Part shown: positions 1-8,069 of the stretch, piece after piece | How the letters are laid out: every line of letters starts with the position of its first letter | Numbering within the stretch: position 1 is the first letter of the stretch | Assembly: GCA_934132775.1 (NCBI GenBank) | Contig: CAKPAA010000003.1 | Span: forward strand, 1-64,000 | DNA length: 64,000 bases | Direction: 5' to 3' | From: an uncultured Clostridia bacterium | GTDB taxonomy: Bacteria; Bacillota; Clostridia; TANB77; UBA1234 | The notes under the pieces: model-generated | Database searches by the model: none | Seen by the model: only the letters and a program-made list of their open reading frames with translations | What the model was told of the DNA's origin: nothing | Position numbers and translations under genes: made by a program

Positions 1-275
1 CTCCCCGGGTAAGAATAATAACTTTCATCTCATATATCTGCCACATTTACTGCAATAGCCTCCGGATAGTTATTGGGTTTTGTTTTGTTTAGTAAACTCA
101 CCCAGGTTATTACAGCCTTAGTATGTGATTTCTGTCCGTCAGACCGAGACTTTGCTTACAGCTTCCTTTAGATTCCACCTCACGATGGACACCCTTGCTG
201 TTCAGCTAACGGTTTGCCACTATCAGGCACCATAGAGGTCTTTCACCTCCTAGTTATTACCCATGCCGGGCGCAC
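1..275 (-). mobile_element. Group IIC intron, 5' end (domain I), continues beyond the left edge
   Basis: Read on the minus strand, the segment opens with GTGCGCCCGGCATGGGT at 275-259. It then carries further blocks typical of bacterial class C (Oceanobacillus-type) introns: CCGTTAGC, AGCAAGGGTGTCC, GTGGAATCT plus GGAAGC, AACAAAACAAA, and TTCTTACCCGGGGAG at the window edge. These are domain I elements. The reverse transcriptase/maturase ORF and the 3' end must lie to the left of the window. Insertion is about seven bases past the stem of the rpmA terminator, which is where class C introns are known to insert. The intron is in the same orientation as rpmA transcription, so readthrough would splice it. 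The assignment rests on remembered consensus blocks, not on a search. Confidence 0.85.
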
Positions 276-278
276 TAA

Positions 279-308
279 CAAAAAAAGACGATCAAAGACC
301 GTCTTTTT
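279..308 (-). terminator. rpmA intrinsic terminator and intron target
   Basis: Perfect 9-bp stem (282-290 with 300-308), 9-base loop, and a T run on the minus strand directly after it. It ends the rplU-rpmA transcript. The group IIC intron begins at 275, just downstream. Confidence 0.85.
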
Positions 309-314
309 AATAAA

Positions 315-578
315 CTATTTACTTTCTTCAGTAATGATACTAACTTGTTTCTTATCTTTACCTTTTCTTTCAAATTTTACTATACCATCTGCTTTAGCGT
401 ATAGAGTATCATCACTGCCGATTCCTACGTTTGTACCTGGATGAATCTTTGTTCCTCTTTGTCTAACTAGAATATTACCAGCTAAAACAAATTGTCCATC
501 GGCTCTTTTGGCACCAAGTCTTTTTGACTCACTATCACGTCCGTTTTTGGTACTACCCATACCTTTTTTATGTGCCAT
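315..578 (-). CDS. rpmA: 50S ribosomal protein bL27
   Basis: 87 residues; large-subunit protein whose N-terminal tail reaches the peptidyl-transferase centre. The N-terminus reads MAHKKGMGSTKNGRDS, followed by the conserved LGAKRADGQ and ILVRQRGT blocks. The ATG at 578 is chosen because an AAAGGAG site lies 8 bases upstream; a GTG at 587 overlaps that site. Most Firmicutes make bL27 with a short N-terminal extension ending in a phenylalanine-rich site cut by the protease Prp. Here the protein starts directly at the mature sequence, and the prp gene usually found between rplU and rpmA is absent: the 77-base gap holds no gene. It forms an operon with rplU. Confidence 0.96.
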   Translation of the reverse strand: MAHKKGMGSTKNGRDSESKRLGAKRADGQFVLAGNILVRQRGTKIHPGTNVGIGSDDTLYAKADGIVKFERKGKDKKQVSIITEESK

Positions 579-655
579 TTTATTCACTCCTTTCGAAATT
601 TAATCTATTAGCATTTCATCAAAATCCTAATTATCTAAACTACTAAATAATCTAA

Positions 656-1012
656 TTATTCAGCAACTTCTTCTGCTGCGGCAGATTTTTTAGTACTTGC
701 TCTTTGACTGATTTTATCAATCTTAACAACTGTATATGGTTGTCTGTGACCTTGTTTCTTTCTCTCGTTCTTTTTAGCTTTGTATTTGAAAACAACGATC
801 TTTTCACCTTTACCGTGTCTAACAACAGTTGCTTCAACCTTTGCACTCTTAACTGTTGGTGTTCCAACTTTAACCTTTGTTCCATCAGATAATAATAGAA
901 CTTGATCAAAAGTAACTTTTTCACCTTCGTTTGCTTCCAATTTTTCTAAGAAGATTTCTTCACCTTCTGCAACTTTGTATTGTTTTCCACATGCTTCGAT
1001 AATAGCGTACAT
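656..1012 (-). CDS. rplU: 50S ribosomal protein bL21
   Basis: 118 residues; binds 23S rRNA in the large subunit. It starts MYAIIEACGKQYKV, which is diagnostic of bL21, and contains KAKKNERKKQGHRQPYT near residue 80-95. An alanine/glutamate-rich tail follows. A strong GAAGGAGG site lies 8 bases before the ATG. It is the first gene of the rplU-rpmA operon, with a near-consensus promoter and a structured leader upstream that probably mediates autogenous control, as for L21 leaders in other Firmicutes. Confidence 0.97.
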   Translation of the reverse strand: MYAIIEACGKQYKVAEGEEIFLEKLEANEGEKVTFDQVLLLSDGTKVKVGTPTVKSAKVEATVVRHGKGEKIVVFKYKAKKNERKKQGHRQPYTVVKIDKISQRASTKKSAAAEEVAE

Positions 1013-1105
1013 CTAAAGCACCTCCTTCATATAAAACTCGCTAATCTCTTCATTTAGGTAGCCTTAATCGGCCTTTAAAACCTTAATTAGGCGGATTACA
1101 CGAAA
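1013..1105 (-). ncRNA. Ribosomal protein L21 leader (structured 5' UTR)
   Basis: The roughly 90-base transcribed region between the promoter and rplU holds paired segments, for example CCGCCTAATTAAGG near 1097-1084 and CCGATTAAGGC near 1073-1063. Position and shape fit the L21 leader family, which binds bL21 to regulate its own operon. I infer the family from position and did not score it with a covariance model. Confidence 0.6.
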
Positions 1106-1108
1106 CAT

Positions 1109-1137
1109 ATTATACTATCTTGTACGATTATTGTCAA
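1109..1137 (-). promoter_or_regulatory. Sigma-A promoter of rplU-rpmA
   Basis: TTGACA (1137-1132), 17-base spacer, TATAAT (1114-1109). Both hexamers are perfect consensus, as expected for a ribosomal protein operon. Confidence 0.93.
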
Positions 1138-1169
1138 CAACTATTTTAAGTTATACAAATTAACCATTT

Positions 1170-4100
1170 TTACCTAAACGCAAGTACCGGTCTAAATCCT
1201 ATTTTTGCATCTGCTGCTCCGGCAGATGTGTTGAAGTTGAAAAGTCCAGTTCCAGTTCCATCAGAATAACTTCCACCCCTTGTTATAAAAGGCGTTGCAC
1301 CAGTAACAAAGTTAGTTGTATCATTGTTTATTCCATAGTTTCCTAAATATCCAGTTGATGTCTCATACATAGCAGCACCATATGCACCATCAGTTATTCC
1401 ATTTTTCTTATAATTATTTATAGGTTGGTCAGTTGAAGCAGGACTATACATTTCCCTATTTGTCACAGTCGTTGTTGTTACTAACTCTTTTCCATTTGTT
1501 GTTAATACGCTATTTCCATTATTTAAGTACGCTGCAACAAATTCTGCTGAGCCTCCTGATAAGTCATAAACACCTGATGTGTTACCCGTTGTGCTTGCAT
1601 ATATTCCACTCTTTTTGTCATTATTATCATATGCATTATAAGCATATGTACTTGTGAAAGTTGCTTCTGTGCAAGAATATTCACTATTTGTCGAGCCACC
1701 CGCACCAGTTATTGTGTCCGTCATTCTATTTCCGCATAATTCTGCACCATTTCTTCCATACACACTATGTGCAAGATATGCAACTGCACCCCATTCACTA
1801 TTTTTCATAAGATGTGAATACATAGTTGGTTGCATTTCTAATGAATATTTGTAAGCATCACTTATTGATGTGCTTGTCCAGCTTTTTACACTAGGAACTA
1901 CTTTTACCTTAGTTGCTGTTCCTGCTGATGCAAATGTTGCATCGCTTCTGCTTGCTTCAAATTTTGCAACCCAAATTCCTGTTAATTCACTGCTCCATTT
2001 TCCAAGTATATTCTCACCTGTTGTTGAAGTTCTTTGAAAAGCTGGATGTACAATATAGTTTGATGACATCTCTTTTATAACTGTCATTTTTGTTGTTTCG
2101 TTTTCTTCTTTGTATTGTGTGTTTGATGTTCCGTTTAAGAAAATTACATCTATTTTTGCATATTTTGTTTTTATTGTTTCTGGGTCAGTTGCAATAGTTT
2201 TTCCATCGCTTAAATAGTAGTTAATTCCTTGTGCTGCATCATTTTGATAATATCCTTTTATTGTAGTTTTTGCTGCATCTACATAGTAAATTATTCTATA
2301 TGCGAATCTTGGAATCCATACCCAATAACTACCATCAGCTGTTTTAGCATTTGCCCAAATGTTCTTTCTTGTGTCTTTTCCGTCATCTGTGCCTGAATAA
2401 TCATACCACGTTAAAGTTGTTCCATCGCTTGTTTTCCAAGTGCTTTGGTCGATTACTACTTCTTTTGAATTTGAATTCCAAGCTATTGCTTGCATTCCTG
2501 TCGCCATCGCTGGCTCATTTGGAACTACTCTTGTTACTTGAAGCTCAGATTGGACTGTTGACACATTTGACTCTTGCATATTTCCAACGTAGTCTGTTGC
2601 TCTTGTTTTTATGTCATATTTTACACCTGCTTCAAGCACTATACTATCTAAACTATTTTTCCAAACGTAATTTTTATCGCTTTCTTTCTTATACCCAAAT
2701 TCTATTTTTTCAATACCACTTCCAGTATCTTTTTGATTACACGTTACTTTTATTCTGTTTGTGCCAAGCACTGTTACTGTTGGTGCATCAGCCGTTGGTT
2801 TAGTTGTATCAACAAAAATATCATCTGAAACTTTAACATACTTCAAGCTTCCGTTTTCTTTTTGGTTAGCTGTAACAAATACGTAAACAGTCGCTCTTCC
2901 ATTATCTTTGCCTATATCAAAATTATTCACTGATGATTTAAAAGCAATCCAGTCAGATGTTGATGGTGTTTTATTTTCATCAGTTGTTATATACATCATC
3001 TCTGCGCCTTGTGCTCTTATAACTAGGTTTACGTTTCTATTTCCTGTATATTCATCATCATTGTTTATTATAACTTTTGCACCATTAAGTGGCTTTATAA
3101 CTGTATCTATTAAGTTGTTTTCAAAAAGCATATTTCTTGAAACAACTATCATTTCTGTTTTATCTTTATTTGTAACACTTCCGTTACCAGCATAGTCTTC
3201 AACATATAGTACGATATTTTTTTCATCATCACCATATGGTACATTATTGTGCTGGAATTGAGGATACTTAAAGTCTAATGTTGACGTATCAAGTTCTGCT
3301 GCTGATAGCTGTGCATATTCATCTAAATAATCTTCATATTCCTTTTTATATGTTGAAATACTCTTGCCTATGTCAGTGCCGTCGCCACCAACTTTTTCAC
3401 CTGTATAAGCCTCTTTGTATGTCCACGAACCATTAGCCGAATTTGGCAAATCTGCCTTTGTTCCTTGAACGTATGTATTGATATTGTTTTGTCTTTCAGT
3501 CGTAGCAATGCTGTAATCCATAATTTTGTATGTTATTCCTTTTACGCCTGTTTCATCATCGCCAGCTATTATCTTGTTTCCGTCTAAATATATGTATGGG
3601 TCTATATCATCAATTTTAGTAACAACTATATTTACAACTTTGGTAAAGCCTTCATCATTTTGAACATATATGCTATAAACTCCATTTTTTGTAATTTCTA
3701 TTGGCTTTCCATATTCAAAGAACGAACCAACATTTATGAAGTCTTTCGCTGTTATAGGGCCCTTATCATAATATTTAAATACCCATTTTCCTGAAATATT
3801 TTTATAATCTGGAATTGACACCATAATTTTGCAAGATGATGTCCATAGCAAAGAATTTCCAGTAACCCTTATTTCAAAAGAATCGCTTTTACCATACACT
3901 CTATCTTTACCAAGTAGCTCATCTGTTAATGTGTAATAGTTCACGCCATTATATTTTACAGGATTCTTTACATATGTTTTTAATGTGCTCTCATTTATAA
4001 CATATCCACGATTTGCGTCATATAGCTTAATTTTTTCAAGCTTAGGAACATCAACTTCGTAATATTCACCCATATCTCCCGAGCTGACCTGTGCCTGCAT

Positions 4101-4343
4101 TTCATCAGTCAAATTAAATGTTAATGGAACACTTCCATCGTAGCTTATTGGTAAGACTTTCTTTCTTGAATAATAATCTTTTACAAATGTTTCAACCTCT
4201 TGCAAATCACTCATAAAATTAGAAATTTCTCTATCACCAGTTAAACTTTTAACTGTCAAAATAGCCGTTGTTGTAAGTATCAACATTACTGCTATCGTTA
4301 TAACTAAAACATTTAGCGAATATCCTTTTTCATTTGTTTTCAT
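1170..4343 (-). CDS. Large pilin-like surface protein with C-type-lectin/FGE-like C-terminus
   Basis: 1,057 residues. The N-terminus MKTNEKGYSLNVLVITIAV is a short basic leader, a glycine, then a 20-residue hydrophobic helix, as in type IV prepilins. The usual Glu at +5 is missing. The middle (about 130-610) looks like several bacterial Ig or fibronectin-like domains, for example a VDTTKPTADAPTV linker. The last 430 residues have WVWIPRFAYRI, several GG-rich loops and a final GFRPVLAFR. That ending is typical of the formylglycine-enzyme/C-lectin fold used by adhesins and by variable proteins of diversity-generating retroelements. ATG 4343 is preferred over GTG 4352 because GAGGTGG sits just upstream. 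The gene lies 28 bases after spoIVFB and is probably co-transcribed. The function is inferred as surface binding; no reverse transcriptase or template repeat is in view. Confidence 0.7.
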   Translation of the reverse strand: MKTNEKGYSLNVLVITIAVMLILTTTAILTVKSLTGDREISNFMSDLQEVETFVKDYYSRKKVLPISYDGSVPLTFNLTDEMQAQVSSGDMGEYYEVDVPKLEKIKLYDANRGYVINESTLKTYVKNPVKYNGVNYYTLTDELLGKDRVYGKSDSFEIRVTGNSLLWTSSCKIMVSIPDYKNISGKWVFKYYDKGPITAKDFINVGSFFEYGKPIEITKNGVYSIYVQNDEGFTKVVNIVVTKIDDIDPYIYLDGNKIIAGDDETGVKGITYKIMDYSIATTERQNNINTYVQGTKADLPNSANGSWTYKEAYTGEKVGGDGTDIGKSISTYKKEYEDYLDEYAQLSAAELDTSTLDFKYPQFQHNNVPYGDDEKNIVLYVEDYAGNGSVTNKDKTEMIVVSRNMLFENNLIDTVIKPLNGAKVIINNDDEYTGNRNVNLVIRAQGAEMMYITTDENKTPSTSDWIAFKSSVNNFDIGKDNGRATVYVFVTANQKENGSLKYVKVSDDIFVDTTKPTADAPTVTVLGTNRIKVTCNQKDTGSGIEKIEFGYKKESDKNYVWKNSLDSIVLEAGVKYDIKTRATDYVGNMQESNVSTVQSELQVTRVVPNEPAMATGMQAIAWNSNSKEVVIDQSTWKTSDGTTLTWYDYSGTDDGKDTRKNIWANAKTADGSYWVWIPRFAYRIIYYVDAAKTTIKGYYQNDAAQGINYYLSDGKTIATDPETIKTKYAKIDVIFLNGTSNTQYKEENETTKMTVIKEMSSNYIVHPAFQRTSTTGENILGKWSSELTGIWVAKFEASRSDATFASAGTATKVKVVPSVKSWTSTSISDAYKYSLEMQPTMYSHLMKNSEWGAVAYLAHSVYGRNGAELCGNRMTDTITGAGGSTNSEYSCTEATFTSTYAYNAYDNNDKKSGIYASTTGNTSGVYDLSGGSAEFVAAYLNNGNSVLTTNGKELVTTTTVTNREMYSPASTDQPINNYKKNGITDGAYGAAMYETSTGYLGNYGINNDTTNFVTGATPFITRGGSYSDGTGTGLFNFNTSAGAADAKIGFRPVLAFR

Positions 4344-4371
4344 CGAATCCACCTCATATTTAGTTTAATCT

Positions 4372-4959
4372 TTATTCATCGATTTGTAAATAGTTAATTA
4401 TTCCATAAAATTGTTCTTTTTTTATTTCTTCTTTTACAATACAAAATACATAAAACACAAGTATTATAAGATAATAGTTTTTTGAAAATGTGGCCACTAC
4501 TAAGGATAACAGCACTAATATAATTAAAAATATTTTTGTTATTACTAAACTAATTTTTTTGCCTCTGAATTTTCCGAATAATATTCCACACACACATCTA
4601 ATTATTCTACCACCATCTAGTGGATATATTGGCACTAAATTAAAGAGTGCAATAACTAAATTCATTAACTTATATGTTTCACTATTAAAAAGATATGTAA
4701 ATAAAAAGCTAGCAAGAGGTCCTGCTAGGCTTATGATTAGTTCCCTAACTAAGGAACTATTTCTTTCATATTTTGCTGTTATACCAATTGGCAATAATTC
4801 AATTTCTTTTACATCAACTTTTAAAATAAGCGCAACTAAAATATGTGACAACTCGTGCATAATGACAAATAAATAAAAATATGCAAAAGTCTCTATCTTT
4901 CCAATTGAAAACATATATGCACTCATTAAGATTAAATATATATGAATTTTTATACTCAT
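4372..4959 (-). CDS. spoIVFB: Site-2 protease, SpoIVFB-like (M50 family)
   Basis: 195-residue membrane metalloprotease. The zinc motif HELSH is at 35-39 and the third-ligand motif NLVPIYPLDGGR at 107-118 (Asp115). Five or six hydrophobic helices match the family. In sporulating Firmicutes SpoIVFB cleaves pro-sigma-K in the mother cell and is held by SpoIVFA. The start codon overlaps the spoIVFA stop codon (TAATG), so the two genes are translationally coupled. B. subtilis has the same order, spoIVFA-spoIVFB-rplU. No gene for BofA or sigma-K lies in the window. Confidence 0.88.
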   Translation of the reverse strand: MSIKIHIYLILMSAYMFSIGKIETFAYFYLFVIMHELSHILVALILKVDVKEIELLPIGITAKYERNSSLVRELIISLAGPLASFLFTYLFNSETYKLMNLVIALFNLVPIYPLDGGRIIRCVCGILFGKFRGKKISLVITKIFLIILVLLSLVVATFSKNYYLIILVFYVFCIVKEEIKKEQFYGIINYLQIDE

Positions 4960-5789
4960 TATAAAATGTCTTCAGGATTTACATATCTTCCGTCATATCT
5001 TATCTCAAAATGTACGTGTGGTCCTGTCGCATTTCCGGTCATCCCTACTTCTCCTATTTTTTCTCCTTGCTTTACATTTTGCCCCTTCTTAACATTTAAT
5101 TTAGAACAATGAGCATACACCATTATGATATTATCTTTTTGTATCATAATACACTTACCATATCCACTTATAGTACTTGCTTCAATGACATTTCCATCTA
5201 GTGCTGCATATATTGCTGTACCTGTGTTTGCAGCTATATCTAAGCCAGTGTGATATGCACTTACAATTGGGTTATCATCAACTCTACAACCGAATTTTGA
5301 TGTGATAGTTCCTTTTACAGGTGCCTTCACATTATAATTTTCTTTTATATACTTAGCGTCTTCCGAAAGTTGATTTATTCCTTCGACAGCTGTTTCATAA
5401 ATTTGCTTTTCTCCACTGCCTACATTATCTCCACTATAATTGGTTAAAACATTTTCTCCAATCTGCACTTCTAAATTTGAATTACTTTGATTTATATCAT
5501 TATCTCCGGATATTTCGCCAATAGCAAAATCCTTTTTAATCTCATCTATTTTTTGCATTGTAGTAGAAACTAAAACATCAAATGAAGTTCCATTTTCAAT
5601 TTGATATTTTATCCAATTAGATGCCATATCCAAATCAAAAAATTTTATAATTAGTACCGCAATTAAAATTGACATTGATGCGATTATTTCATTATAAAAT
5701 ATTTTTGAAAACCCATTTCTTGTTTTTGTTTGCACTTCTGACTTTATATTACTTCGTCTGTAACTAGCTCTATCTATAATCGTTTCCAT
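4959..5789 (-). CDS. spoIVFA: SpoIVFA-like M23 (LytM) membrane protein
   Basis: 276 residues. A basic cytoplasmic N-terminus, one membrane helix at about 34-52, a low-complexity linker, and an M23 domain from about 155 to the end. The metal ligands look intact: H180 and D184 in AYHTGLDIA, H227 in YAH, and H258/H260 in GPHVHFE, so the domain could be an active endopeptidase. Its place directly before spoIVFB and the TAATG overlap support a SpoIVFA role as regulator and anchor of the protease. AGGAGG stands 8 bases before the ATG. Alone, the protein could also be read as a SpoIIQ-type M23 protein. Confidence 0.82.
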   Translation of the reverse strand: METIIDRASYRRSNIKSEVQTKTRNGFSKIFYNEIIASMSILIAVLIIKFFDLDMASNWIKYQIENGTSFDVLVSTTMQKIDEIKKDFAIGEISGDNDINQSNSNLEVQIGENVLTNYSGDNVGSGEKQIYETAVEGINQLSEDAKYIKENYNVKAPVKGTITSKFGCRVDDNPIVSAYHTGLDIAANTGTAIYAALDGNVIEASTISGYGKCIMIQKDNIIMVYAHCSKLNVKKGQNVKQGEKIGEVGMTGNATGPHVHFEIRYDGRYVNPEDIL

Positions 5790-5791
5790 AT

Positions 5792-5832
5792 CTATCGCCT
5801 CCTAGTTACAATTATATGCTTGACCTCAATTT
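5792..5832 (-). promoter_or_regulatory. Possible sigma-E-type promoter before spoIVFA
   Basis: On the minus strand CATATAAT lies just before the AGGAGG of spoIVFA, with an ACATAAA-like element about 14 bases further up. This resembles mother-cell sigma-E promoters, which drive spoIVF in B. subtilis. The -35 match is weak. Confidence 0.3.
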
Positions 5833-6150
5833 TTATGTTCGGATAAATAAAAGTGAAAGCAAATAACAAACTATAACAGCTGAAACCGTTATCAATATAG
5901 CCTTAATCTTTTTATTTCTAAAATTTAATTTTTCAGTTTCATTTTCATATTCATAGTCATAATCAGATACATCGTCCATATAGTCATTTAGCAAACTTTC
6001 AGCCTCATTTTCTATTATTTCCTTTCTCTTCTTTTTTAGCTTTTCATTACTTGCATCAATATCCGTTTTTAGTATAAAAATAGCCTCTTCAATAAGATTT
6101 GATGGTATATCCTTTATACAAATAACTTTCTTGTTTGTGTTTGTTATCAT
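5833..6150 (-). CDS. Small tail-anchored membrane protein, unknown function
   Basis: 105 residues if it begins at the ATG at 6150 (a GGGG-type site lies 12 bases upstream); a longer in-frame start at 6225 has no visible ribosome site. The N-terminal half has a KKVICIKDIPSNL segment and a basic helix. A very acidic Asp/Tyr/Glu stretch follows at about 55-70, and a single hydrophobic helix ends the protein (ILITVSAVIVCYLLSLLFI). This is the layout of a tail-anchored cytoplasmic protein. It precedes spoIVFA in the same direction, so a sporulation role is possible but unproven. I do not recognise the family. Confidence 0.6.
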   Translation of the reverse strand: MITNTNKKVICIKDIPSNLIEEAIFILKTDIDASNEKLKKKRKEIIENEAESLLNDYMDDVSDYDYEYENETEKLNFRNKKIKAILITVSAVIVCYLLSLLFIRT

Positions 6151-6237
6151 ATACTCACTTTTCCCCTTTCGCTCACAGCTTTTATATGATAATTTTTTCC
6201 AAGTTTTATTTTTATATACGTTCAAATATGAAAAACA

Positions 6238-6318
6238 AATAAAGCCCCACTTTCAAAATTAAATCAATTATTAGATTTTATTCTATAATAATATAATTCA
6301 TTTTAAAAGTGAGACTTT
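6238..6318 (-). terminator. gltX terminator-like hairpin
   Basis: Arms 6241-6253 and 6306-6318 pair over 13 bp with G-U wobbles around an AT-rich loop of about 50 bases that can fold further. It lies directly behind gltX on the minus strand. The U tract is short. Confidence 0.5.
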
Positions 6319-6334
6319 AAAATTATTCTAATCT

Positions 6335-7978
6335 TTATATTCTTGCAAATCTCTTTGCAATTCTTTCTTTGCCCATAAGTTTTAGTATTTCATACAAGTC
6401 TGGTGTATTTTTCCTTCCTGTTAATGCAACTCTTATAACTGTACTTACATCGCCAACATGACCTCTAAAGTTTTCAGGATTTTTCTTGTATTCTTTTACT
6501 TCTCTTGCATAGCCATATTTTTCAGATAAATCTTTAATTTTGTTGAACCAAGTGTCTTTATCATCATTTTCATCATACATATTCAAATACTCTGCAAGTA
6601 AAGTTTTTATTTCTTCTTTATCAGTTATGTTTTGCCACTCATCTTGATGAGGTTTTGTAAAGAATACTTCATCATATAAATACTCTAAGTTTTCTCTCAA
6701 ATCAGACCATTTTGAAATATCTTTTCTTATTTTTGTTCCTGTTCTTTCAATATTCAAAATGCCGATTGTAAAGTCTTTATGAGCTTTCATAAGTTCTGCT
6801 AAATCTTTGTCAAACTCTTCTGCCCATTCTAGGCCATCATTATAAACTTCTTCCGCTGTGAAGTTAGCAATTGTATTTTTAGAAACGTCTGCAAGTTTTA
6901 CCAGATCAAACATTGCACCACTTACACTTATCTTTTCAGGAGATATAACAAAATCATAGCTGGATGCTTTTGGATTTTCTCTTCTCCAAGTTTCGTAATT
7001 TGAATTTAATATATTTAACAAGTAATCTAAAACTGCCTCTTTTGGTATTCCATTTTCTTTATAATAACTTGCAGCAGCCTCAGGATCTTTTCTCTTACTA
7101 ATCTTTCTTTTACTACCATTATCATCTTTCATAATTGTTGGCATATGAACATATGTAGGTATTTCAAAGCCCAACATTTCAAATAATTGTAAATGTAAAG
7201 GAACTGATGAAAGCCATTCTTCTCCTCTTATAACGTGTGTAGTTCTCATTAGATGATCATCAATTGCATGTGCAAAGTGATATGTTGGCAATCCATCTGA
7301 CTTAATAATTACTATGTCCTGGTCATTTTCAGGAAATTCAATAGTTCCTCTTATTAAATCTGTGTATCTTACCTTTTTATTTGGATTACCTGGTGATTTT
7401 AGCCTAACAATAAACTTCTCACCATTTTTAATTCTCTCTATCATTTGAGCTTCACTCATTGTTCTGCACTTTGCAAATTGTCCATAATACCCAGGTCTTA
7501 TTTTTAACTTTTCTTGCTTTTCTCTTATTTCATTCAACTCATCTTCTGTGCAAAAACAAGGATATGCTAATCCTTTTTCAATTAGAGACTTAGCAAAAGC
7601 TTGATATATCTCTTTTCTTTTGCTTTGAATATATGGTCCATAATCTCCTGTTTCATTAGTTTCGTCAGTTGGTCCTTCATCAAACTTAACATCAAAAACT
7701 TTCAAGCCATTTATAATAAGTTGTATACCATTTTCAACTTCTCTTTTTCCATCTGTATCTTCAATTCTTAAATAGTACACACCACCTGTTTGCTTTGCAA
7801 AACGGCTAGCGAAATTTGCCGTAAACAAAGAACCAATATGTATAAATCCTGTTGGGCTAGGTGCAAATCTTGTTACAACAGCTCCATCCTTTAAATTTCT
7901 TTTTGGATATAATTTCTCATAATATTCTGGTGTTTTATCTATATTAGGAAAAACTAAATCTGCTAATTCTTTACTCAT
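6335..7978 (-). CDS. gltX: Glutamate--tRNA ligase
   Basis: 547 residues; class I aminoacyl-tRNA synthetase that charges tRNA-Glu in the cytoplasm. The HIGH signature is in FAPSPTGFIHIGSL, near residue 45. The KMSKS-type loop is RKISKRKD, near residue 265. VIRGEEWLSS is another family block. The length is longer than the 480-490 residues of typical bacterial GltX, as in a clostridial subgroup of about 550 residues. The start at 7978 follows GAGGAGG; an in-frame upstream codon at 8038 has no such site. It may be a discriminating or non-discriminating form. No T-box leader was found. Confidence 0.94.
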   Translation of the reverse strand: MSKELADLVFPNIDKTPEYYEKLYPKRNLKDGAVVTRFAPSPTGFIHIGSLFTANFASRFAKQTGGVYYLRIEDTDGKREVENGIQLIINGLKVFDVKFDEGPTDETNETGDYGPYIQSKRKEIYQAFAKSLIEKGLAYPCFCTEDELNEIREKQEKLKIRPGYYGQFAKCRTMSEAQMIERIKNGEKFIVRLKSPGNPNKKVRYTDLIRGTIEFPENDQDIVIIKSDGLPTYHFAHAIDDHLMRTTHVIRGEEWLSSVPLHLQLFEMLGFEIPTYVHMPTIMKDDNGSKRKISKRKDPEAAASYYKENGIPKEAVLDYLLNILNSNYETWRRENPKASSYDFVISPEKISVSGAMFDLVKLADVSKNTIANFTAEEVYNDGLEWAEEFDKDLAELMKAHKDFTIGILNIERTGTKIRKDISKWSDLRENLEYLYDEVFFTKPHQDEWQNITDKEEIKTLLAEYLNMYDENDDKDTWFNKIKDLSEKYGYAREVKEYKKNPENFRGHVGDVSTVIRVALTGRKNTPDLYEILKLMGKERIAKRFARI

Positions 7979-8069
7979 TACATATTCCTCCTCGTATAAT
8001 ATGTTTATAAGCTCAAAATAAATCATATAAACATACACTTCTTTTTAAGAATTTCAAACTCTTAAAACA

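Noticed and set aside
1170..4343. Complete diversity-generating retroelement
   Set aside because: The fold of the C-terminus fits, but no reverse transcriptase of that type and no template repeat are in the window.
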